Virus record (IMG/VR): IMGVR_UViG_3300006030_000030
Location: 1-62,866 of that record
Source of the DNA: a virus
Length of the DNA stretch: 62,866 bases
Strand: one strand, 5' to 3'
Below the pieces are notes generated by a model. It saw only the letters and a list, made by a program, of their open reading frames with translations. It ran no database searches and was not told the origin of the DNA. Positions within the stretch are counted from its first letter, which is position 1. Each line of letters opens with the position of its first letter. A program made the position numbers and the translations under genes. Shown in pieces: positions 47,009 to 55,200 of the stretch.

Positions 47009-47545
47009 ATGGGCTGGACATACCCCTACGAAACGACGACGAGAGAATCCCTTGTTTCCTACTTGCGCCGCCCGCAGCGATTCGGCGACACGGTCGAACT
47101 AGTGAAAGATTGCACGAAAGGCAATAGGCACTGGTACTTAGTGCGCGTGAAGGAAACAGGGTTGCACTTTATCGGCCTTGATTTAATGCAAGGCACGCGC
47201 GGCGAGTCATCATGGGGTTACAAGTGCATGGATGAATCCGCAGGGCCTTATTATTACGACGTGCCGATTACCTACCTTGACGCGCCGACAGATGAATCCG
47301 TAGGCAGTGCTGCAGAATGGCGCGCACGCGTGCGCCGCTACCATGCCGATCAGAAAGCAAGGGGGAGGCCAGAAGCCGGCGGAATTGTACTGTTTAACGA
47401 CGGCCGGGAGTTTACGCTGCAGTATCCAATCGGGCGCAAGGGCTGGTGCGCGACGGATGAACGGGGCGCGCAGTGGCGGATAACGCACGCGCAGATTAAA
47501 CGCAACGATTACGTCGCGCCGGGACAAGAGAGGGCCGCCGCATGA
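47009..47545 (+). CDS. DUF6927-like protein
   Basis: 178 residues. MGWTYPYETTTRESLVSYLRRPQRF, YLVRVKETGLHFIGLDLMQ, WGYKCMDESAGPYYYDVPITYLDAP, and AEWRARVRRYH match a family I know as DUF6927, frequent on proteobacterial plasmids and phages; function unknown. The central WGYKDMDE-like motif is kept. Starts the first cassette, with a 60-base leader similar to those of the other two. Overlaps the next gene by four bases. Confidence 0.7.
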   Translation: MGWTYPYETTTRESLVSYLRRPQRFGDTVELVKDCTKGNRHWYLVRVKETGLHFIGLDLMQGTRGESSWGYKCMDESAGPYYYDVPITYLDAPTDESVGSAAEWRARVRRYHADQKARGRPEAGGIVLFNDGREFTLQYPIGRKGWCATDERGAQWRITHAQIKRNDYVAPGQERAAA

Positions 47546-48165
47546 TCATTGCAACGGACAAAAAACAGCGCGCCGGCGTGCATGTTTCCACCATGACTGG
47601 CAAGCTTGCCGGTATTCAGGCGATTAACACTAACACGTTGACCAATGAATTCTGCGGCGCCATGCGCGAGACTGACGCTATATGCGGCGACTGTTATTCC
47701 GCCGCTATGCTTTCCGGCAGCCGGAAAAATTGCGTGCCGGCTTTCGAGCATAACAGCGCGCTTTTGTCGTCGCGCATGTTGCGGCCGGGAGAATTGCCGG
47801 CAATCAATGCGGCGATTTCCCGGTTTCACGGGCACGGCGAGTTGATCAATGGTTTGCACTTGCGCAATTTGTACGCGATAGCGGGTAAAAATCCGGCGAC
47901 TATTTTTGCACTATGGACAAAGCGCCGGGACATCATCCGCAAGGGCGGCGCGCGCCCGGATAACGTCGTGCTGATCTACAGTAACCCATCATTAGACCGC
48001 GTTATGCAACGGCCGCCGGCCGGCTTTGATCGCGTCTTCAATAACGTGCCGGCCGCGTACACCGGCCCGGCGAATTGCGACGGCCAAAAATGCATCGATT
48101 GCCGGGCGTGCTATCAGCACGGCGGCGAGACTGTCATTATTGAGCATGCAAAGGTGCGGAACTAG
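47542..48165 (+). CDS. GP88-family (gene product 88) protein
   Basis: 207 residues. Contains AICGDCYSA, then CVPAFEHNSALLSSRML, INGLHLRNLYAIAGKNPATIFALWTKRRDI and C-terminal CDGQKCIDCRACYQHG. The Cys-rich parts suggest a metal or Fe-S site. This fits the gp88 family of mycobacteriophages and plasmids, which has no known function. Second gene of cassette 1; a strong terminator follows 24 bases later. Confidence 0.7.
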   Translation: MIIATDKKQRAGVHVSTMTGKLAGIQAINTNTLTNEFCGAMRETDAICGDCYSAAMLSGSRKNCVPAFEHNSALLSSRMLRPGELPAINAAISRFHGHGELINGLHLRNLYAIAGKNPATIFALWTKRRDIIRKGGARPDNVVLIYSNPSLDRVMQRPPAGFDRVFNNVPAAYTGPANCDGQKCIDCRACYQHGGETVIIEHAKVRN

Positions 48166-48188
48166 GGGCGCGCCCCTTGCCTGAACCC

Positions 48189-48216
48189 ACGGCCGCCATG
48201 CGCGGCCGTTTTTTTT
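48189..48216 (+). terminator. Terminator of cassette 1
   Basis: ACGGCCGC (48189-48196), CATGC loop, GCGGCCGT (48202-48209), then T run. Nearly the same hairpin as that after cassette 2. Confidence 0.95.
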
Positions 48217-48226
48217 GCGAGAATGC

Positions 48227-48254
48227 TTGCACTAATTTTCTTCCCGGTTATAGT
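48227..48254 (+). promoter_or_regulatory. Cassette promoter 2
   Basis: TTGCAC (48227-48232), 16 bases, TATAGT (48249-48254). 92 bases before the start codon. The leader contains CTAATTTTCCGGCCGG and ACAGTGAGA, both shared with cassette 3. Confidence 0.65.
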
Positions 48255-48318
48255 TGCGGCTCCGGTTCTAATTTTCCGGCCGGTTACCGGGCCCGGTCAC
48301 AATACAGTGAGAGCACAG

Positions 48319-49413
48319 ATGAGCACACTAATGGATGCAAACAAGCAATGGTCCAGCCGCCCCGCCGAAGAGCGCTTTTTGTCGCTGCCCGACATGCAGC
48401 GCATGTTGCAGCTGTCCCGCGATAATAGCCGGTCCGGCGTTGTACCGTCGCGCCGGCTGGAAGTTATCCCGGCGGCCGACAATCGCGGCTTAGTTGTCAC
48501 CGGCCCGAACGGGCACGGCTACGCCCCGACACACTATGCGTTCGGTCAGCTGGCCAGCCTAGTAGGCGCCCCGGCCGGCTATCTGCGGGAATTGCCGGCC
48601 CCCATGGCGGCCGATTGTCTTAACTACGGTTTGCAATATAGCCGGGAAATTGAAGATGTCGGCGTGCTGATCTCCCGGGCACCGGGCGCGCCGGAGGGCA
48701 CTCTTCGGGCCGCCACCGGGCCGCGTTATGGCCGCGTGTGGAACAGCGACGTCGTGCGCGCGCTCATGGATAAATTCGGCGACGGCCGGAATGGCGATTT
48801 CCGCGTGCCGGGGGAATTCGGCCGCGCCGTGGATATCACGGAAAAGAACACTACTCTTTTCGCCAGCGACCGCGACATGTTCGTCTTCCTCGCCGATGAT
48901 GTGAATCGCATAGAGCTGCCGAACCGGCGCGACGGCCAGCCCGGCACGCTGGCGCGCGGCTTTTTCGTCAGTAACTCCGAGGTAGGCGCCGGCGCGCTCA
49001 AAGTCCGAACTTTCCTTTTTGATTATGCCTGCTCGAATCGTATCGTATGGGGCGCCGAACAGGTACAGGATATCAGTATCCGCCACACTGTAAGCGCTCC
49101 GGATCGTTTCATCGAGCAGGTCCAGCCGGCCCTTATCGCGTACGCCAACAGCGCGGCGGGCGGCATCGAGAGCGCTTTGAAAGAGGCGCAGAAAGCGCGC
49201 CTTGATAACGTGGACGATTGGCTGGCCAAGCGCTACGGGCCGAAACGCGCGGCAGCGTTTCAGCATGCGCACATGATGGAAGAGGGCCGCCCCATTGAGA
49301 CGATATGGGATGCAATGACAGGCATCACCGCGCACGCGAAGACAATCCCATACACGGCCGACAGGATAGAAGTAGAGGCCGAGGCGGGCGCCCTGCTAAA
49401 GTTTGTCGCCTGA
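48319..49413 (+). CDS. DUF932 phage/plasmid-like protein
   Basis: 364 residues from ATG 48319; the ORF extends further upstream but that part is promoter and leader. SLPDMQRMLQLSRDNSRSGVVPSRRLEVIP, YAPTHYAFGQLASLVGAPAGYLRELPAPM, RAATGPRYGRVWNSDVVRALMD and the downstream FFVSNSEVGAGALKVRTFLFDYACSNRIVWG follow the DUF932/TIGR03299 family carried by phages and conjugative plasmids, function unproven. Cytoplasmic. Cassette 2 holds only this gene, between its own promoter and terminator. Confidence 0.85.
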   Translation: MSTLMDANKQWSSRPAEERFLSLPDMQRMLQLSRDNSRSGVVPSRRLEVIPAADNRGLVVTGPNGHGYAPTHYAFGQLASLVGAPAGYLRELPAPMAADCLNYGLQYSREIEDVGVLISRAPGAPEGTLRAATGPRYGRVWNSDVVRALMDKFGDGRNGDFRVPGEFGRAVDITEKNTTLFASDRDMFVFLADDVNRIELPNRRDGQPGTLARGFFVSNSEVGAGALKVRTFLFDYACSNRIVWGAEQVQDISIRHTVSAPDRFIEQVQPALIAYANSAAGGIESALKEAQKARLDNVDDWLAKRYGPKRAAAFQHAHMMEEGRPIETIWDAMTGITAHAKTIPYTADRIEVEAEAGALLKFVA

Positions 49414-49432
49414 TTCCTTCCCTACTCTTTCA

Positions 49433-49461
49433 ACGGCCGCCATTGTGCGGCCGTTTTTTTT
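49433..49461 (+). terminator. Terminator of cassette 2
   Basis: ACGGCCGC (49433-49440), CATTGT loop, GCGGCCGT (49447-49454) and eight T. Confidence 0.95.
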
Positions 49462-49472
49462 GCTGCAGCGGG

Positions 49473-49500
49473 TTGACACGGCCGCCCGCGTGCGCATAAT
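49473..49500 (+). promoter_or_regulatory. Cassette promoter 3
   Basis: TTGACA (49473-49478), 16 bases, CATAAT (49495-49500). 89 bases before the start codon, exactly as in cassette 1. Confidence 0.75.
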
Positions 49501-49561
49501 CGCGGGACCTGCAACTAATTTTCCGGCCGGCAGGTGCTGGGCATACAGTGAGAACGTAACC

Positions 49562-49933
49562 ATGGGTGACCGAGTACTGATCCAATTTATCAACGGCCGC
49601 GACGCGCGCGAATTTTCTCCCGTCGCATATTTACACTGGCACGGCGAGGATGCGCCGGACCTGATCAAGGCATGTGCCGAGCTTATGCGCGGCCGCGACG
49701 GTGACGTGGGTTATTCTTTTGCCCGGTTTATCGGGATCTGTCACGAGACGGTCGGTGGCAATCTTTCCCTTGGTGCATGGAATGCAAAGGCCGTGCTGCA
49801 GCCAGATGAGTCACACGGTGACGCCGGGTGCTATGTGGTGGACGTGACGACGTGGGAGGTGCTGGCCTTTGGTGGGTACGGCACGCCATTCAACGCGCGC
49901 GAAGAGGAGGCGGAAAGACACGCGCATGGCTGA
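49562..49933 (+). CDS. Small conserved plasmid/phage protein (GNLSLGAW type)
   Basis: 123 residues from ATG 49562. GDRVLIQFINGRDAREFSPVAYLHWHGEDAPDLIKACAELM, VGYSFARFIGICHE, GNLSLGAWNAKAVLQPDESHGDAGCYVVDVTTWEV. I know this pattern from plasmids and phages only as a hypothetical protein. A upstream ORF extension is leader, not protein. Cassette 3, followed by its own terminator. Confidence 0.65.
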   Translation: MGDRVLIQFINGRDAREFSPVAYLHWHGEDAPDLIKACAELMRGRDGDVGYSFARFIGICHETVGGNLSLGAWNAKAVLQPDESHGDAGCYVVDVTTWEVLAFGGYGTPFNAREEEAERHAHG

Positions 49934-49953
49934 CGCGCACGCGCGCCCCCTCG

Positions 49954-49978
49954 AGCCCGGCATCTGCCGGGCTTTTTT
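49954..49978 (+). terminator. Terminator of cassette 3
   Basis: AGCCCGGC (49954-49961), ATCT loop, GCCGGGCT (49966-49973), then six T. Confidence 0.95.
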
Positions 49979-50002
49979 ATGCCCGGCCGCAAACCGGCCC
50001 GC

Positions 50003-50126
50003 GCGCCGCGCGCCCTGATCCAGTCAGCGCAAGGCGCGCCGCCATACTCCGGCCGGGCCGCTCCCGGTCCGTGGTCCGTCGGCCGCGCTCCGTGCTGGCC
50101 TGATCTAGCGCCGCGCGCCCTGATCC
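50003..50126 (+). repeat. 19-bp direct repeat
   Basis: GCGCCGCGCGCCCTGATCC occurs at 50003-50021 and 50108-50126, 105 bases apart. Confidence 0.9.
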
Positions 50127-50208
50127 GGGCCCGGAATCGGGCCGCGTGAACGGTTTTATCTATCGCGCGCGCCTTGTTTTTCGTAACCCATTGATTTTAT
50201 TGGAGTCA

Positions 50209-50240
50209 CTATTTCCGGTAATTGCTATTACCGGAAATAG
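50209..50240. repeat. Perfect 14-bp stem-loop with 4-base loop
   Basis: CTATTTCCGGTAAT and ATTACCGGAAATAG are perfectly complementary around TGCT. No T run follows, so it is not a typical terminator; it could be an operator, a replication or recombination signal, or a structured RNA. Confidence 0.9.
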
Positions 50241-50485
50241 CGCCCCGGGCCGCGTGCCGCCGGCACGGGTCCCTTGCCGGCCGATCCGCCCGCCTCGGGC
50301 CCCGGTCCAGAGCCGATCCGGCAAAAGCCCCCGGCCTAGCGCAGCGGTGGCTTAAGCCCGATTTTGTACATACATGGATTAGTAAAACGCTTTTTAGACC
50401 CCCTTTCCGTAAGCCCCCGGCCGCGCGCCAATAACCGTGCCAAGTCCGCCCGCTGTATAATGAATTCGTCAAACAGGAATATTCA

Positions 50486-50558
50486 TATAACTTTTAGTTA
50501 TAAAAAGTTCTGAAGGGCTTATATCCCTTGGTTATAGGTCATATTCCAAACGGTTATA
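50486..50558. repeat. Cluster of GTTATA motifs
   Basis: GTTATA at 50497, 50531 and 50553, plus the reverse complement TATAAC at 50486, which with the copy at 50497 forms a small inverted repeat. The cluster ends 8 bases before the parS-like palindrome. Confidence 0.5.
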
Positions 50559-50565
50559 TGCACCC

Positions 50566-50585
50566 GATGTTCCACGTGGAACATC
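50566..50585. promoter_or_regulatory. parS-like centromere site
   Basis: A perfect 20-bp palindrome with core TGTTCCACGTGGAACA (50568-50583). This is the ParB-binding parS form I recall from Pseudomonas; it differs from TGTTTCACGTGAAACA at two symmetric positions. No parA or parB gene is in the window, so it would have to use host proteins. It lies 120 bases upstream of terL. Confidence 0.7.
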
Positions 50586-50705
50586 CCGGCCTTTTTGCCC
50601 ATGGAAAAAGGGCCTGAAGAGGCCTTCTGGGAAAGGCCCCCCTTGGTTTGCAAAATCGAGGGGGCGGGGGTATATATAAAAATTCAAAACAGAAATGGAG
50701 AAATC

Positions 50706-52178
50706 ATGGGTAACGCAGGAAGGCCGCAGTTTGACATTGAGTCGCATCGCAAGAAGCTGCAGCTTCGGATGTTGCAGCTTGAGGCGCAGGACAAGGCGAG
50801 GGACACCTTCTTGTCTTTTTGTCAGTACGTCTGGCCGGAGATGCTGGTCGGGGAGCACCACAGGCTCATTGCCGAGAAGCTTGATCGGGTGGTCGAGGGC
50901 AAGTGCAAGCGGCTGATGATTGCCATGCCCCCTCGTCACGGAAAGAGCCAGATGGGCAGTTACCTGTTTCCGGCGTACCTGATGGGCCGCTTGCCGCGGT
51001 CCAAGCTCATTGTGGGGTCGCACACGGCAGAGCTGGCGCAGCGCTTTGGCAGGATGATTCGAAACCTTGTGTCCGAGGAGCGTTATCGGGATATCTTTCC
51101 TGAGTTGAAGTTGTCTGCGGACTCCAAGGCCGCGGGCCGTTGGGATACCAGCGCCGGGGGCGAAGCGTTTTTCATTGGCAAAGGCGGTGCGATGACGGGC
51201 CGTGGCGGGGACATCGTAATTCTGGATGACATCTTGGATGAGCAGGATGCGATGTCGGACACGGCGATGGACAACACGTTTGAGTGGTACACCTCTGGCC
51301 CGCGTCAGCGTCTGCAGCCTAACGGGGCGATTATTGTGATCAACACCCGCTGGCGCACGGATGACCTGACGGGTCGTTTGCTCAAGATGCAGGGGCAGCC
51401 CAGATCGGACCAGTGGGAGGTGTTGGAGTTCCCGGCAATCATGCCGTCGGGCAAGCCCCTGTGGCCGGGGTACTGGAAGCTGGAGGAGCTGGAGAAGGTT
51501 CGCACGGCGATTGGCGTGCGCAAGTGGAACGCGCAGTGGCAGCAGACGCCCACGGCAGAGGACGGGGCGATCCTCAAGCGTGAGTGGTGGCGACGTTGGG
51601 AGCATGATGAACCGCCGCCCGTGCATTACATTATTCAGTCGTATGACACGGCGTATTCGAAGAAGGAGACGGCAGACTACTCTGTGATCACGACGTGGGG
51701 AGTGTTCTATCCGGACGCGGACTCGGGGCCGAACTTGATTCTTTTGGCCGTGTGCCGCGGTCGGTGGGACTTTCCTGAGTTGAAGCGTGTTGCGAAGGAC
51801 GAGTACAAGTACTGGAACCCTGACAATGTGTTGATTGAGGCCAAGGCCACGGGCACCGTGCTGCAGCAGGAGCTGCGTCGGATGGGGATTCCTGTGACGA
51901 TGTACAGTCCCGGGGGGCGCAGGGCGGGGCAGGACAAGGTATCGCGGGCCAATGCGGTAGCGACGATGTTCGAGGCGGGGATGGTCTGGGCGCCACGCAC
52001 GGAGTGGGCGGACGAGTTGATTGAGGAGTGTGCGGCGTTCCCCAGTGGCGACAATGATGACCAAGTGGACTCCACGACGCAGGCGTTGATGCGTTTCCGG
52101 GCGGGGAACTTCATTGCTTTGGAAACGGACGAGGGGGATAAGCCCGGTGACCCTTCTGTTGTGAAGGAGTATTATTGA
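50706..52178 (+). CDS. terL: Terminase large subunit
   Basis: 490 residues from ATG 50706, with GGAG upstream; the ORF extends to 50595 but covers inverted repeats. Packaging ATPase plus nuclease. Walker A-like MPPRHGKS (74-81), Walker B VILDD near 160, and a C-terminal RNase H-fold nuclease with SYDTAYSKKETADYSVI, DNVLIEAKATGTVLQQEL and DNDDQVDSTTQAL. Complete and of normal length. Separated from terS by about 5 kb of accessory genes. Confidence 0.95.
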   Translation: MGNAGRPQFDIESHRKKLQLRMLQLEAQDKARDTFLSFCQYVWPEMLVGEHHRLIAEKLDRVVEGKCKRLMIAMPPRHGKSQMGSYLFPAYLMGRLPRSKLIVGSHTAELAQRFGRMIRNLVSEERYRDIFPELKLSADSKAAGRWDTSAGGEAFFIGKGGAMTGRGGDIVILDDILDEQDAMSDTAMDNTFEWYTSGPRQRLQPNGAIIVINTRWRTDDLTGRLLKMQGQPRSDQWEVLEFPAIMPSGKPLWPGYWKLEELEKVRTAIGVRKWNAQWQQTPTAEDGAILKREWWRRWEHDEPPPVHYIIQSYDTAYSKKETADYSVITTWGVFYPDADSGPNLILLAVCRGRWDFPELKRVAKDEYKYWNPDNVLIEAKATGTVLQQELRRMGIPVTMYSPGGRRAGQDKVSRANAVATMFEAGMVWAPRTEWADELIEECAAFPSGDNDDQVDSTTQALMRFRAGNFIALETDEGDKPGDPSVVKEYY

Positions 52179-52218
52179 GGGATAGAATGGGGCACTGACT
52201 TTTTTGGAGGGTGGCGCT

Positions 52219-55200
52219 GTGGCGATGAATGCACGACAAATGCTGGCGGGGCTGCCTGTTCAAATGGCCGAGGGCGGCGAGACGTGGTCTCCGGGCGATT
52301 CCCTTGGCCGGCGTCGTGCTATTGAGAGTGGTAATGAGGCGGGCTGGTTGCAGGCGGTAGCGGACTCTGCTCAACGCTGGATGTCTAATCCGGGCACTGC
52401 GGCTGAAGCCTACGATGCCATGGTACAGTCCGGCATTGGCATCAAGGACCTTCTGGATGCGGGGGTGTCGCAGGCAACCATCGATCAGGCCCTGTCTATT
52501 CCTACCAGTGAAGCACAGAAGCAGGTCAACAGGCTGACCGCCACCAGCCTGACCAACACCTTGGCACAGAACCCGAACATTGCAGGGGAGCTTGCCGCCC
52601 GCGGGGCGCAGGACGTGTACGCGCAATCCCGTCAGTTTGTAGAGAACCTGCAGAAGGACGGCCTGACGGACGACGAGCGGCGCTACTTGCAGCAGGTCGC
52701 GGCACAGCAGGGCTGGGGGTTTTCTGACATTCGCGCTGCAGGCGTGGACCCCAGTATCCTGTTCAAGTCTTTTGAGGCCCCTGCTCCGGTGACTCCTGCT
52801 CCGGTGACTCCTGCCCCTGTCTTCCCTCAGCCCGACCCCTACACCCCGGTGACGGTGTACGACCCCAACCAGTTCATTCGCGAGAACGCAGGGGCGGACT
52901 TGTACGCGAAGGGCCAGCCTGCTTTGGACACGGCGTTTCGAGAAAGCCCTGTTCGTACAGTCAGTCCGGTGACGGGGCAGTACGTGTACACCCCGGCGGC
53001 TTCTCTGCGCCCTGCCACTGGTTCGGGGTTCAGTTTTACGCCGCCTGTGGTGACCAGCCGTCCGCGTCAGCTGCTGGACGTGGCACCGACTGCCTCTGCT
53101 TCGCAGCTGTACGCACAGTCGCGTCAGGAACAGGACCGCGCGCTGCGAAACGCCTTCACTGCAGCCCAGATACCTCTGGGCGGTCAGGACGTTTACAGTT
53201 GGCAGTCCCGTCTTCGCAGCGGAGACTACATTTCCCCGACCGGAGCGTTTGACACCACCCGATTCAATCAGGACTTCCAGTCATGGGCCGCGGGCCGCGG
53301 CTCGGGAACCTCTGGCACTTCTGGCCAGCCGGACGCAGTAGCGTATGACGCCATGGGAAACCCGATACAGCCTGTAGATCCCATGCAGCTGCAGCCCAAG
53401 ATGTTCTTGGGTTTCGCTGACGGCGGGGACGTGAGAGCGCGGGAGTTGCTTGATCGCTTAAAAAAGCCTGAAGGCGCCGAGGAGCAGGTCCTTGGCGCCG
53501 AGGACACTTACGCTCAAGCGCCGGGAACCTTGGACTTTGTTTCGGAAAAGGTGGGCCGCGGCGCGCGGGCTTTGCGAGACGTTGTGGTGAACTTTACCCC
53601 CCTGTCGAAGATGGAAGAGGACGCGACGCGGATATCGCTCGAGCACTTCCCGGACAGCAGGCAGTACGGCGGGGAATCGGACGCACTGAGGCACATGCTG
53701 TTTCAAGCGCAGGCTGTTCAGCGCTTTGGGCAGCCGGCCGCCAAGGCACTGAGTCTGATCAACGAGTATGGGCTGGCTATTCTGGAGTCGCAGCCGAAAG
53801 AGCATCTGCGCATGGATTTGGAAAACGATGCTCTTGGTAGAGAAATTGGTCTTTCCGACCTGAGTGAAGAAGAGAAGCTTCAGGCTATTCTGGATCTCAT
53901 CGGGTCTGGAAAGGCGGTTGTGCTCAACCCTCAGAGGAAGGAGTTTGCCAAAGGCGGAGAGGCCTCTGCCTCTCCCACTCCCGAAGAACTCTTGGCCCAG
54001 ATAGACCGCAGCATGGCCAACTCCCCGGCCTCGGCTCAAGGCACCGCCAGCAGTGTGCAGCCAGACTCCGTGGAACAGGACAGCCGCAGCATGCTTCGCC
54101 GCATCAGTGATGCGTTCGGGCAGAACGTGACGGCTCCCGTGGTGGGATCGATGTTGGACATGACCGCGGGGGTCGGCGACCTTGCTCAGATGGGCATAAA
54201 AGCCGGAGCGAATAAGCTTGGCATTGAGACCCAGCCGTTCACCCCGGTCTCCTCTGCTATTCAGGAATCCCTTGGCGTGGCAGGGTATGACCCGTACTCC
54301 CCGGCAGCCATTGCGACCGCCATTGGCCTTCCGGCGGCAGCGTCGCTGCGCGCAGCAGGGGCCGCGGCCCGCGCTTCACGGCCCATGGTGTCCGAGATGG
54401 CGGCCTCAGGTGGCCGGCGTCGCCCGGCCCCGGGCAGTGCTGAGGAGATCTTGATGCGCCTTGCCCCTATCGTGGACAAGGAAGCCTCAATCTATGCCAG
54501 CTCGGAGCTTGCGGCCATGGGGGCACGGGAAGTGGCGCCCGATAACATGACCGCGGAGATAGCCGCGGCGGTTGCCGGCGGCGGGGCGTACAACACGCTG
54601 GACAACATCTTGAGCAGTTCTTCGCGGTCCGCGGACATGGGCCCGGCCAACACTGCGCGCTCTCAGATGGCGCAGATCTACCAACATATCCCCACGCCGG
54701 AGCGTCCGTTTGTCGGGCGGCTGGATTCCTTCATTGCCAATGACTTGAACGTCGGCCGCATCAGCCGGGACGAGTTGCTGGCGCGCATGCGGGGCAAGTT
54801 CCGTGGCCCGGAGCTATTGCGGGTGGAGCGTGCGTTTGAGGGGGTGGATCCCAAGGCGAAGCTGACCCCGAACGAGGTGTTGGAAAAACTGCAGGCGTCT
54901 TATGATCCGTCGGACCTTGAGCTGGTCACCATCCGAGGGGATGTTCCCTACAAGAGCATGGACAACCCGTGGTTTGGCGACGAGCAGTCTCTTGGTACTC
55001 AGCGGGAGCAGCTCACGGGGGTGGGGGAAGACATGCAAGGGACCATCGTGCTTCGCCGTGCGGGGCAGCCGAGTCAAAGCACCGTTGACCCCGAGATGGT
55101 TTCTGCTGCAGAGAACACCTATCGTGAGCTGGACCGAACAGGCCCCATGACAGCCGATTCCCCGTTTGTAAGGGGGATGATTCGGCCGCTGTCATACGAA

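Larger units (their letters stand above)
49979..50705. other. Non-coding region upstream of the large terminase
   Basis: About 730 bases without a credible gene. The first 450 bases are extremely GC-rich with CCGGCC words, a 19-bp direct repeat and a 32-bp hairpin; the last 250 are more AT-rich, with GTTATA motifs, a parS-like palindrome and an inverted repeat GGCCTTTTT/AAAAAGGGCC (50588-50616). A packaging (pac/cos) site could also lie here, given terL follows. Nothing shows which of these is active. Confidence 0.5.

Noticed and set aside
50146-50355. 69-codon ORF in the terminase upstream region
   Set aside because: Covers the perfect hairpin and GC-rich repeats; Pro/Arg composition of random GC-rich DNA and no ribosome site.
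50532-52064. 510-codon minus-strand ORF
   Set aside because: Antisense of the large terminase gene; low-complexity Arg/Leu/Pro/His composition.
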